From Mesosutterella multiformis (GTDB lineage Bacteria > Pseudomonadota > Gammaproteobacteria > Burkholderiales > Burkholderiaceae_F), in the NCBI RefSeq assembly GCF_003402575.1, contig NZ_BGZJ01000002.1, positions 620,001 through 684,000 of the forward strand: a stretch of DNA of 64,000 nt, read 5' to 3'. Both the position numbers and the translations under genes were made by a program. The notes below the pieces were generated by a model, which saw only the letters and a list, made by a program, of their open reading frames with translations, was not told the origin of the DNA and searched no databases. Numbering within the stretch: position 1 is the stretch's first letter; every line of letters starts with the position of its first letter. Positions 55,480 to 64,000 of this stretch are shown piece after piece.

Positions 55480-57973
55480 GTACGTATATTGGAATCGATC
55501 TCGGCACGACGAACAGCGCCCTCTGTTCCTATGACGGAGCGGAAACCCGGATCTGGAAGAGCCCTGAACAGAATGACGTGACTCCGTCCGCCATTTCCTA
55601 TGACCGCCGCGGAAACCGCCTGGTCGGCCAGCGCGCCTATCAGGCCGCGGCCGCGAACCCCGATAATGCCGCAGTGCTTTTCAAGCGCCTCATGGGAACC
55701 TCAACCCCGATCCATATCCGGGCGCTGGGAAAGGATTTGACGCCTGAGGAGTGCTCCGCGGAGGTGCTGAGAACGCTGTTCAGCTACCTTCCGGAAGAAA
55801 TCCGAAACGCGCCGGATCTCGGCACCGTGATCACGGTGCCCGCGGCCTTCAATCAGATGCAGCGCGACGCGACGACAGAGGCCGCCCGAATGGCCGGTAT
55901 CGGCCGCGTGGCGCTGATGCAGGAGCCGGTTGCCGCCGTGATGAGCGTTATGAAGGCTCATCAGATCGATGGCACATTCCTCATTTATGACCTGGGCGGC
56001 GGAACCCTCGATATCGCGATCGCGCAAAGCACCGCGGGCCGCGTGAGTCTTCTCTCGCACGGCGGCATCGCGCTCTGCGGCGGCCGGGACTTTGATCGCC
56101 GCGTGAGGGAAAGCATCGTGAAGCCCTGGCTCACGGCCAACTTTGACCTTCCCGAAGACTTCTCGATTCATCCGAAATACCGCCGTCTGATGCGGATGGC
56201 AGCCCTCGCGGTGGAACGCGCGAAGATTGAGCTCTCAGCGAAAGACTCCGCCACGATCAGCCTCTCTGAAGCGGAGACGCAGTGCGCCGACGAGTGCGGG
56301 AGCGAAATCTATTCGACTGCGATCTGACGCGCGATGATTTCAACCAGCTGATCGCTGACTGCGTTGATAAGTCAATCACGGCGGCCCGCGAAGCGATCCA
56401 GAAGGCCGGGCTTTCGCCGTTTGATATTGAGCGGATCGTGTTCATCGGGGGGCCCACGAACTATAAGCCGCTCCGCGATAAGGTCTGTCAGGAGCTCGGT
56501 GTGGAAGGGAGCACGGAAGTGAACCCGATGACCGCCGTGGCGGAAGGGGCGGCAATCTTCGCTGAGTCCATCGACTGGACCACGAAGGATAATGCCCGGA
56601 AATCCTCGAAAGGCTCTCTTTCCACGGGAGGCGATCTCAAACTCACGCTGAACTACATCGCGAGGACGCCTGAAACGAGTGCCCGGGTCATGGTGCAGAG
56701 CGGGGAGCCGATTCCTCCGGGATGCGAATTCCAGATTGACAGCCTCGATACGGGGTGGACCTCGGGCCGCGTGCCGCTCGCGAACGGCGCCTTCATCACG
56801 GTGATGCTCCCGAAACCGAACATCAATATTTTCAGTGTTTCGGTTTTTGACGCTGAAGGCAACCCGCTGAAGCTCGCCCAGTCCTCCATCATGATCACGA
56901 GGACCGCGGCCACGATCGAAGCGATCCCGGCCTCCTATTCGATTGGGGTTGAAGTGCTCGATAAGGTCGGCGGGGATCCGTCACTCGACTTCCTTATCCG
57001 TGCCGGTGACCCGCTCCCAAAGAAGGGGAAAAAGGTCTTCAAGGCCGCGCGGACTCTGAAAGCCGGCTCTAACGAGTCCATCAACATCAAGATCTGGGAA
57101 GGTGAAATCGAAGACCCGATCACGGATAACCGCCCGATCGGCGTCCTGAAGATCGAGGGCGATGACTTTGAGAACGGGATCATTGAGACAGGCGCCGATC
57201 TGATCTGTGAGTATGAGATCGATGACTCAGGCACCATCCGTCTTGAGGTCTCGGTGCCAAGCGTAAGCGGTGTCTTCTCTGCCGGCCACAATTTCTACTC
57301 CCGCCAGGAAAGCGCCATCAACTACTCGGACGCCGCGGAGCTGGTCGTGAATGACGCTGACAGCACGCTGGAACGCGTGAAGCGGATCAGTGACGTGGTG
57401 ATCGACCCGGAGCTTGACCGTCTGACACGGCGCCTCACCCGGGTCCGCAGCCTGAATCCCGATAAGGCACAGACTGAGGACACGCAGGAAGCGATGGAAA
57501 CGGTGCTCGAGTCACGCCGCAAACTCGCCTCTATCCGGAAGGCTCACCTGAAGGAAATCCGCCAGGCTGAGCTTGATGATGAAGTCCGGGAGTTCAACGA
57601 CTTCGCCCGCGCTGACGCGAACCCGACCGAAATTCAGTCGTTCGAGTATCAGCAGCAGGCCGCGCAGCGGATTATTGACCGCAATGAGCCGGGGTTTGAG
57701 GGATGCCTCAGACGGATCCGCTCGAACACCTTCAGGATCCGGTGGCGTGACCCGAAGTACGTGGTCTCGTACTTCCGCTACTACACCGATAACCCGCATT
57801 GGTACCGCGACAAAGCCCGCTTCCAGGAGCTGCTGAAGCGCGGCTGCGGCAGTATCGCCAATCGGAATTATGACGAGCTGCGGGAAATTGTCTATGAGCT
57901 GAATTCGATCGTATTCCGGGACGGATCGGATGACGCGGATCTTGCTTCAGACGCGAACATTCTCCGCGGCTGA
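55476..57973 (+). pseudogene. Hsp70-family chaperone homologue 1, large form, one frameshift
   Basis: Reconstructed length about 832 aa, nearly 200 more than DnaK. The nucleotide-binding domain has IGIDLGTTNSALCSYDG, VPAAFNQMQRDATTEAA, YDLGGGTLDIA and FIGGPTNYKP. Then come a beta-rich insert (about residues 390-470), an Hsp70-type SBD-beta (LPKKGKKVFKAARTLKAG, ADLICEYEI) and a helical tail with a long coiled-coil-like part (ESRRKLASIRKAHLKEIRQA). The tail does not end in a DnaK-like EEVD or disordered segment. A one-base loss near 56312 ends frame one (tga at 56325) and the rest is in the next frame. Comparison with homologue 2 shows exactly where the base is missing. The protein is well conserved on both sides, so the shift is recent or a consensus error. 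Confidence 0.82.
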
Positions 57974-58162
57974 AGCATAACGAAAGATCTGTCATTCGTT
58001 ACCTGTCTTTTCCTCTGGCGGACTGATGCCCGCCGGAGGTCCGGAGATCGGTCCGGTAAGCCTCGTATCCGGCAATCCGGCCGCGTCACACCGATAGCGC
58101 CGGGGCTATCTCCGCATTATCATTTGTAACCACGAAAACAACCTCAGATCAGGGGAAATTTC
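57974..58162 (+). promoter_or_regulatory. Spacer between the two GrpE-Hsp70 pairs
   Basis: A GC hairpin (CCTCTGGCGG / CCGCCGGAGG, 58010-58036) without T tract, then CATTATCATTTG-like AT-rich sequence and AGGGGAAA before the next start. The second pair may be transcribed from its own promoter here or by readthrough. No heat-shock sigma-32 promoter was recognised. Confidence 0.4.
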
Positions 58163-58525
58163 ATGTCAGAAGCAGAGCTGAAAAATTCCATCGTCAGCAT
58201 GGTGGTCGAGGCCTGGCGTTTCGCCGGCGTCTATCAGCGACTCCGCGTCAAACTCGATTTCGCCGGGCAGAAGCGCGGTGACAGCCAGTTCCAATGGTTT
58301 TTCAAGAAAACGCTGGAAGGACTTGAAGCCGCCGACATGAAAATCGCGGAAATCCCGCTTGGACTCCCCTACGATCCGGGGCTTCCCGTGACAGCAGTCA
58401 ATCTCGACGAATTTGAGCCCGATGATCAGCTGATTATTCAGCAGATTCTCGAACCCACAATTCTCGATTCCCAAAACCACATCACCCACATCGGTTCCGT
58501 GATTCTCGCAAAGGTAAATAAATGA
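58163..58525 (+). CDS. Short GrpE-like protein coupled to Hsp70 homologue 2
   Basis: 120 aa. Close paralogue of the protein at 55.1 kb: EAWRFAGVYQRL, LEAADMKIAEIPLGLPYDPG, TAVNLDEFEPDDQLIIQQI, NHITHIGSVILAK. The GrpE-type beta pattern is kept, but the Asp-Arg before the last strand is Asn-His here. ATGA overlap with the Hsp70 start repeats the arrangement of pair 1. AGGGGAAA precedes the start. Confidence 0.7.
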   Translation: MSEAELKNSIVSMVVEAWRFAGVYQRLRVKLDFAGQKRGDSQFQWFFKKTLEGLEAADMKIAEIPLGLPYDPGLPVTAVNLDEFEPDDQLIIQQILEPTILDSQNHITHIGSVILAKVNK

Positions 58526-61020
58526 GTTATTACATTGGCATTGACCTCGGCACGACTAACAGCGCCATCTGTTCCTATGACGGCAAAGAAACACGGATCT
58601 GGAAGAGCCCCGAACAGAATGACGTCACGCCGTCCGCGATTTCCTACGACCGCCGCGGCAACCGTCTCGTCGGTCAGCGCGCCTATCAGGCCGCTGCCGC
58701 GAACCCCGATAACGCGGCGGTGTTCTTTAAGCGTCTGATGGGTACCTCAACCCCGATTCATATCAAGGCGCTTGGCAAAGACATGACGCCTGAAGAGTGC
58801 TCGGCTGAGATTCTGCGGACGCTTTTCGGCTACCTCCCGGAGGAAATCCGCAAGGATCCTGAAACCGGAACCGTGATCACCGTGCCGGCCGCGTTTAATC
58901 AGATGCAGCGTGACGCGACCACTCAGGCCGCGAATATGGCCGGCATCGGCCGTGTCGCCCTCATGCAGGAACCGGTTGCCGCCGTGATGAGCGTGATGAA
59001 AGCGCATAACAGTGACGGCACGTTCCTCATTTATGACCTGGGCGGCGGAACGCTGGATATCGCTATCGCGGAAAGCATCGGGGCCGCGTGAACCTGCTTT
59101 CGCACGGCGGCATCGCGCTTTGCGGCGGCCGCGACTTCGACCGCCGCGTGATGGACAGCGTCGTGAAGCCCTGGCTCATCGAGAACTTTGAGCTGCCGGA
59201 AGACTTCGCGATTAACACGAAGTACAAGCGCCTGATGCGTATGGCCGCGCTCGCCGCGGAACGCGCGAAGATTGAGCTTTCCGCGAAAGATACCGCGACG
59301 ATCAACCTCTCGGAAGCCGAAACCGGGTGCCTCGATGAAAATGGCGACGAAATCTACCTCGACTGCGATCTCACGCGCGACACCTTTAATCAGCTGATCG
59401 CGGACCGCGTCGAGCAGTCGATTCAGGCCGCGCGCGACGCCCTGGAAAAGGCCGGTCTCTCGCCCTTTGATCTGGAACGCATCGTGTTTGTCGGCGGTCC
59501 GACGAACTATAAGCCGGTCCGCGACAAGGTCTGTCAGGAGCTCGGTGTCGAGGGCAGCACGGAAGTGAACCCGATGACCGCCGTCGCTGAGGGCGCCTCG
59601 CTCTTCGCCGAGTCGATCGACTGGAGCTCAAAGGACAACTCCCGGAAGACCTCCCGCGGCCGTCTTGAAGCCGGCGGCGAACTGAATCTCACGCTGAACT
59701 ACATCGCGCGTACGCCTTCCGCGACCGCGAAGGTCATGGTGCAGTCGAAGGACGAGATCCCCGCGGGGTACGAGTTCCAGATTGACAGCACGGATACCGG
59801 CTGGATTTCCGGCCGCATTCAGCTCACGGCGGGCGCGTCCGTAACGCTCACGCTCCCGAAGCCCGGCCTCAACCTCTTCCGCGTTTCCGCCTTTGATGCC
59901 AGCGGCAGCCCCGTGAAGCTGCTTCAGAACAGCATCATCATTACCCGGACGGCCGCGACTGTGGACGCCATTCCGGCCTCCTACTCGATCGCCGTTGAGG
60001 TGCTGGACCGCCTGGGCGGTGAACCCGCTCTCGACTACCTGATCCGGGCCGGTGAACCGCTTCCGAAGAAGGGCAAAAAGATCTTCAAGGCCGCGCAGAC
60101 CCTCAAGGCCGGATCCGATGAGACGCTGAATATCAAGCTCTGGAGGGCGAGATTGAGAACCCGATCACCGATAACCGCCCGATCGGCGTTCTGAAGATCT
60201 CGGGTACGGACTTCTCGTCCTGGGTCATTCCCGCGGGCGCTGATCTCGAGTGCGCGTATGAGATTGAAGACTCCGGAAACATCAATCTGGAGGTTTCGGT
60301 TCCGAGTATCGGCGGCGTCTTCAATTCCGGCCGCAATTTCTACTCGCGTCAGGAAGGCGCCATCAATTACACGGATGCCGCGGAGCTGGTTTCAAGCAAG
60401 GCGGATGACACGATTGCCCGAGTCCATAAAATCCGCGAAGTGGTGAACGATCCGGAATTGGATGAGATCGCCTCAAAACTCAGCAGCGCCTCGAAGCTCA
60501 ACCCCGCCACAGCCCAGGCCGAGGAAACCCAGGAGGCGATGGAGAACGTGCTCGAGGCCCGAAAGCGTCTGGCCGCTATCCGTAAGGCTCACGAGCGCGA
60601 TATCCGCCAGTCTGAATTAGACGAGGCCGTGAAATCATTCCGGGACTACCCTCTCAAGTACGCGACTCCCGATGAACGTCAGGCGTTTGAGTACCAGAGG
60701 CAGGCCGCGCAGCGCGCGATCGACAGAAACGAGCCCGGCTTCAAGGCTAACCTTGCCCGGATTCACCAAAGCGCATTCGCGATCCTGTGGCGTTCTGATC
60801 CAGACTTGTGGTGAATATGTTCAAGAACTTCGCTTCAGAGCCTTATCGTTACGCGGATAAAGTCACGTATCACCGGCTGGTTTCCCAGGGCATGACCTGC
60901 ATCAGCCAAAACGATATCGATGGTCTTCGTCAGGTCGTCGGCCAGCTCTTCCGGATCTACGCCTGGGATGACGGCGGAGAAGAAAATATCGCTTCGATGG
61001 CGAACATTCTGAGAGGCTGA
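58522..61020 (+). pseudogene. Hsp70-family chaperone homologue 2, large form, three frameshifts
   Basis: Reconstructed length about 833 aa, within one residue of homologue 1. The same domain order is seen: IGIDLGTTNSAICSYDG, YDLGGGTLDIAIAES, FVGGPTNYKP, beta insert, SBD-beta (YLIRAGEPLPKKGKKIFKAA) and helical tail ending in ANILRG. Single bases are missing near 59081, 60142 and 60805 relative to homologue 1 (segments 58522-59091, 59088-60194, about 60195-60814, 60808-61020). The protein sequence between the breaks stays close to homologue 1, and substitutions are mostly synonymous-like. Either a recently decayed gene or an under-corrected sequence. Confidence 0.82.
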
Positions 61021-61041
61021 TAAAACCGCTTCCATAATGTC

Positions 61042-61083
61042 AGACTCCGGATCTCAGAGACGGGATCCGGAGTCTTTTTTTCT
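61042..61083 (+). terminator. Rho-independent terminator after the Hsp70 pairs
   Basis: Perfect 12-bp stem AGACTCCGGATC and its complement with a 10-nt loop, then T7. Confidence 0.9.
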
Positions 61084-61105
61084 CCCAAAAGCGCGGACGA
61101 TTGTG

Positions 61106-61636
61106 TCAGTAACCGTAGAGACTCGAGCGGCGGGATCTTTCCTGCTCTTCCTCAAGCTCATTCTCAAGTTCCTGGGTTCTCCGCCGCTGCTCATCGAGCT
61201 GCCGCTGCATCTCCTCCTCCCTCTCCAGTTCGCGGAGCCTCTCCTCCTCTTGTTCAGCTTCAAACTGAGCCTCAAGCGCTGCCTGACGCTCACGCGCTTC
61301 TTCCTCCGCTTCCTCCCTGGCCTCTTCTTCAGCCTCTTCCCGCTCCAGTCCGCTTCCTCTTCCGCTTCCCGGCCTCTTTCTCTCTCTGTTCTTCTTCGTA
61401 CGACTCATCATCATCTGAATAGGCGCCTCCGGAGCGATACCCTCCTCCGGAATATCCGCATAGTCTTCATCGGAACTGAACACGCAGCCTTTCATCCAGA
61501 CGATCAGAAGGATCACGGCAGCGATGAGCCAGAGTTTCCGATGCTTCTTGGCAGCCGGGACTGAAGCGAGGAAAAGAAACCGGGGAGTCGGGAAGCGGAT
61601 ACCGCCGTTCTGGGCTCCGGTGCCCTGAACGCGGCC
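61106..61636 (-). pseudogene. Remnant encoding a transmembrane helix and charged coiled coil
   Basis: The open frame runs from 61636 to the stop at 61106 without a good start codon except a GTG at 61516. It encodes KKHRKLWLIAAVILLIVWM, a single membrane helix followed by KGC, then about 110 residues rich in Glu, Arg and Gln with strong coiled-coil character (REEAEEEARERQAALEAQ). It lies directly behind the J-like remnant on the same strand and may be its C-terminal part, with the joining frame disrupted. A membrane-anchored coiled coil near Hsp70 genes would suit a docking or client-presenting role, which is speculation. Confidence 0.5.
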
Positions 61637-61663
61637 TCATCCTCTTCTGTCGGCACATATCGG

Positions 61664-62769
61664 TTACGAGAAGCGGGATGCCTTTGAATCCTTCGCCTCC
61701 GCGGGTTCGAGACTGGATACGGTTTTTCTGCTCCGGGATGTGTCTGAGCCTGAAGCCGCCCCTTTCCCTTTCCTCATGCCGGCGATCGACTCAAGATCGT
61801 ATCGGTAATGCTTTTCAGAACCGGAGAAACGAGAAGCTGGGAAAGAACCCGCCTCACGAGGAGATACCGCCGCGTCAACGCAGTTCAGGTCCGTCGCGAG
61901 ATAGTACGCGAGCTTCCGCACCGCCGTGAAAAGGCTTTCTGTCTGACGGCAGGCCTCTCCTTTCGCTGGCGGAACCTCTGCAGCGGCAGCGTGACGCTGT
62001 TCAATTCACTGTCACGCGGTAAAGCATGGTGGCAAAACGCCACGGCGCGTTAAATGACCATTCTGCACTCCGCGGGAATCTGACGGAGCGCTCCGCGGCG
62101 GAATGCCATCTCTTTTTCCGCGAAACTCTGAACCGAGACCTCATAGCTTGAAAGGAGATCATCAATCAGACCGGGAATAATTCCCGCCTGCTCGCCTTTC
62201 GCGGGAAGAGTCCCGTGAGAATCCGCGCTACGCGCCGCGACTGAATGCTGTTAAAACGGGCTTCAATCGCTTTCTGATAGTCCCAGCGGATCTCTTTCAG
62301 CGCTTCGGGGATCCGGTCCGTGTCCTTCACTTCCGGGAAGTGAGCGCGAGACCGGGCACCGTTTACGAGGAGGGCGAGTTCCGCGATATCCTGCGACTCA
62401 AAGCTTTCCGCTATATCGCGAATGAGAGAGGAAAAGCCCGGTTCATTCGTTTCAGGAAATGAGGGAAGGGCCTGCGCAAGAGCATTCGCGCGCGCGATGC
62501 CGGAGAGCGCTCTTTAGACCACGCGCAGAGCACGGATCCTTCCGAGAAGCGCCAGGATTTCGTTCGCCTCTTCATCGCTTACGCCTGGCAGATACCGAAG
62601 CTCAGACTCCAGACGCTTTCCCTGGATTTGTGAGAATGGACCGGTATTTCGCTACTTCATCCGGATCCTCTGTCAGGGCTTTTTCTTCAGCTTTCTCAAG
62701 GATTTCAGACCGGGAGCTCGAAGGACTTACTCCCAGATAAACAAACGGATTTTCACGGAACGCGGTCAT
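61664..62769 (-). pseudogene. Atypical J-like (DnaJ-superfamily-like) protein gene, broken in several places
   Basis: The gene reads from ATG 62769 on the minus strand. Its first 60 residues, with NPFVYLGVSPSSSRSEILEK and ILTNPGKRLESELRYLPG in two frames, resemble a family of J-like proteins found beside accessory Hsp70 genes. I recognise the pattern but not a curated name, and no HPD tripeptide is visible. The frame changes near 62605 (one base gained) and 62210 (one base lost in a G run), and has an in-frame TAA near 62515. More breaks follow toward 62050, after which VRKLAYYLATDLN appears in another frame to 61664. The start lies 208 bp from IS30 copy 3. Confidence 0.5.
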
Positions 62770-62977
62770 CAGGTTTCTCGGAACTGAGAAGATCCGGGCA
62801 TTTTAATAAAAAACCTGTCTCTTTTTCATGAAATGCAGAAAATAACGAAGTTATTTATATTCGTAATTCAGAGTTGATCTGAAACCGTTTTACGCTGCCG
62901 ATCATTGACCACAGGAAACAAAATAAAAAGAGAACCACGACGCAATTAATAGGCTGGCTAATAGCGGAATTTTTGAG
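62770..62977. other. Spacer between J-like gene and IS30 copy 3
   Basis: AT-rich, no coding. It should contain the promoter of the J-like gene on the minus strand. No repeat was noticed. Confidence 0.35.
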
Positions 62978-64000
62978 GGCGAATTATCACTTCAAGTGCA
63001 AAGCCTGAGAAAAGAATAGTGGCCCATAAAGCTTCCATAATAGAGATTGTCAAGATAACTATAGAGGGAGCTCATGAGCCACTATCATCATCTTACTCTT
63101 CGGGACAGAGTATTTATTTCGGCTTTAACGATTTCAGGCAAATCCCTGTCTGAAATTGCATGTGCGATTGGGAAAAATGTTTCTACGATCTCCCGCGAAC
63201 TGAAGCGAAACAAGGCTGTATCGGCCCAGGATGGGGCTTCAGCTGCCTATGATCCCTGTGCCGCGCAGGCCCGATATCAGAGACAGAGAAAGCATTGCGG
63301 AAAGAGAAACATTCTGAAGTCTGACTCGTTGCTGACAAGGATTGTCTCAAATCTGCTGGTTAAGAAATTCTGGTCTCCGGAGCAGATTCAATACCGTCTC
63401 AGAAAGGAGCTGCCGAATCTAAGGATCAGCGCCACGACAATCTACCGAGGAATCAATTCTGGCTTTCTGGATCGCTTTGTGGATGGCCGAAAGATGTCCC
63501 GACACCTGCGACACCACGGTAAAACGCGTCACCGTAAAGGCATGACCGAGAGGCGAGGAAAGATCCAGATCACTCACAGCATTGAAGAGCGACCCTGGAA
63601 GCTCAGAACAGATCTCGCCTGGGGGATTGGGAAGGCGATACCGTCATCGGAAAAAAGGGCGGAGCCTGCCTCACGACTCTGGTCGATAGGAAGTCCGGCT
63701 TTCTCTGTGGCGGGAAAACCGCTTCCAAGACTGCGGCGATGTGTCTGCCGTAATTGAGAAATCTCTGTCAGATAAGGATCTGCGTACGATTACCGTAGAT
63801 CGCGGAAAAGAATTTTCCTGGGCTGAAAAACTGGAGAAAGATCTCAGAACCAAAGTGTATTTCTGCTTGCCTCATCATCCATGGGAGAAAGGAAGTAATG
63901 AAAATACAAACGGACTTCTTAGAGACTTTTTCCCAAAAGGAATGAGTATCGATAAAATTTCTCAGGCAGAAGTTCAGAAACGGTTCAATGCTCTGAATTT
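62978..64000 (+). mobile_element. IS30-family insertion sequence, copy 3 (cut by window end)
   Basis: The left end GGCGAATTATCACTTCAAG and the following leader are identical to copies 1 and 2. The right end lies beyond the window, so the target duplication cannot be checked (left flank ...TTTTGAG). Confidence 0.92.
63074..64000 (+). pseudogene. IS30 transposase with two single-base deletions, 3' end outside the window
   Basis: Same start and first 170 codons as the intact copy. A C is missing from CCCC near 63593 (GACCCTGG instead of GACCCCTGG), and another C near 63736 (GCGGCGAT instead of GCGGCCGAT). The first deletion shifts the frame, and the shifted frame stops at 63757. The combined shift of two is not restored. 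Both lie in short runs of C. Confidence 0.92.

Noticed and set aside
61037-61564. 175-codon + strand frame rich in Leu, Phe and Ser
   Set aside because: It is the antisense of the Glu/Arg coiled-coil sequence, which explains its composition; the terminator also lies in its 5' end.
62459-62740. 93-codon + strand frame
   Set aside because: Antisense to the J-like remnant, whose assembled peptide is more convincing.

Overview
The window looks like a chromosomal segment of an anaerobic or microaerophilic Gram-negative betaproteobacterium, most likely of the gut-associated Sutterellaceae; this is inferred from gene content and style, not from any marker gene. A general porin ending in Phe and a heptosyltransferase end show an outer membrane with LPS. 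Three FAD-binding fumarate/urocanate-reductase-like proteins, a small multiheme cytochrome, a DmsAB-type molybdoenzyme and a class I two-subunit fumarase/tartrate dehydratase point to respiration on organic acceptors. A nickel/cobalt ECF transporter (nikKMLQO) and a TPP-riboswitch-controlled thiC complete the metabolic part.

Layout. 1-6.1 kb: LPS heptosyltransferase end, an LTA-synthase-type membrane sulfatase, and a three-gene SPFH/zinc-ribbon membrane operon. 6.1-12.5 kb: a 1 kb regulatory region with a 37-bp palindrome, the hydro-lyase pair, IS30 copy 1 just upstream of a GntR regulator, a CDF metal exporter and a secreted protein. 12.9-25.8 kb: flavoprotein plus cytochrome, two HigA-like proteins, a repeat-bearing spacer, an EamA transporter, a porin, a second flavoprotein with a divergent LysR regulator, an esterase and two LysE-type exporters. 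26.1-30 kb: the nikKMLQO operon. 30-38.6 kb: LysR, IS30 copy 2 split by an IS256-family element, an MBL hydrolase, a DUF2238 protein, thiC and a small AbrB-type gene. 38.8-48.8 kb: an accessory island of IS elements nested in one another, a PD-(D/E)XK nuclease-like pair split by an IS, two tandem HNH proteins and a Panacea-domain protein. 49-54.9 kb: a third flavoprotein, an orphan GrpE-like gene and dmsAB, with dmsA broken by an in-frame TAA. 55-62.8 kb: two tandem GrpE-like/Hsp70 pairs, then on the other strand a degraded J-like gene and a membrane/coiled-coil remnant. 62.9-64 kb: IS30 copy 3, frameshifted and cut by the window end.

The strongest candidate for an undescribed system is the accessory chaperone locus at 51.0-62.8 kb: short GrpE-like proteins translationally coupled to enlarged (about 830 aa) Hsp70 homologues, duplicated in tandem, with a third orphan GrpE-like copy and a nearby J-like protein. 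Every large gene from about 56 kb to the window end carries single-base indels, including an IS30 copy that is intact elsewhere, so consensus error must be separated from real decay before concluding that the system is dead.

IS boundaries were set by reading inverted repeats and target duplications. Removing the nested IS256 copies restores an IS30 of exactly 1107 bp and an uninterrupted IS1634-type transposase frame. Together these give an insertion history: IS1634-type and IS30 elements first, IS256 elements later.
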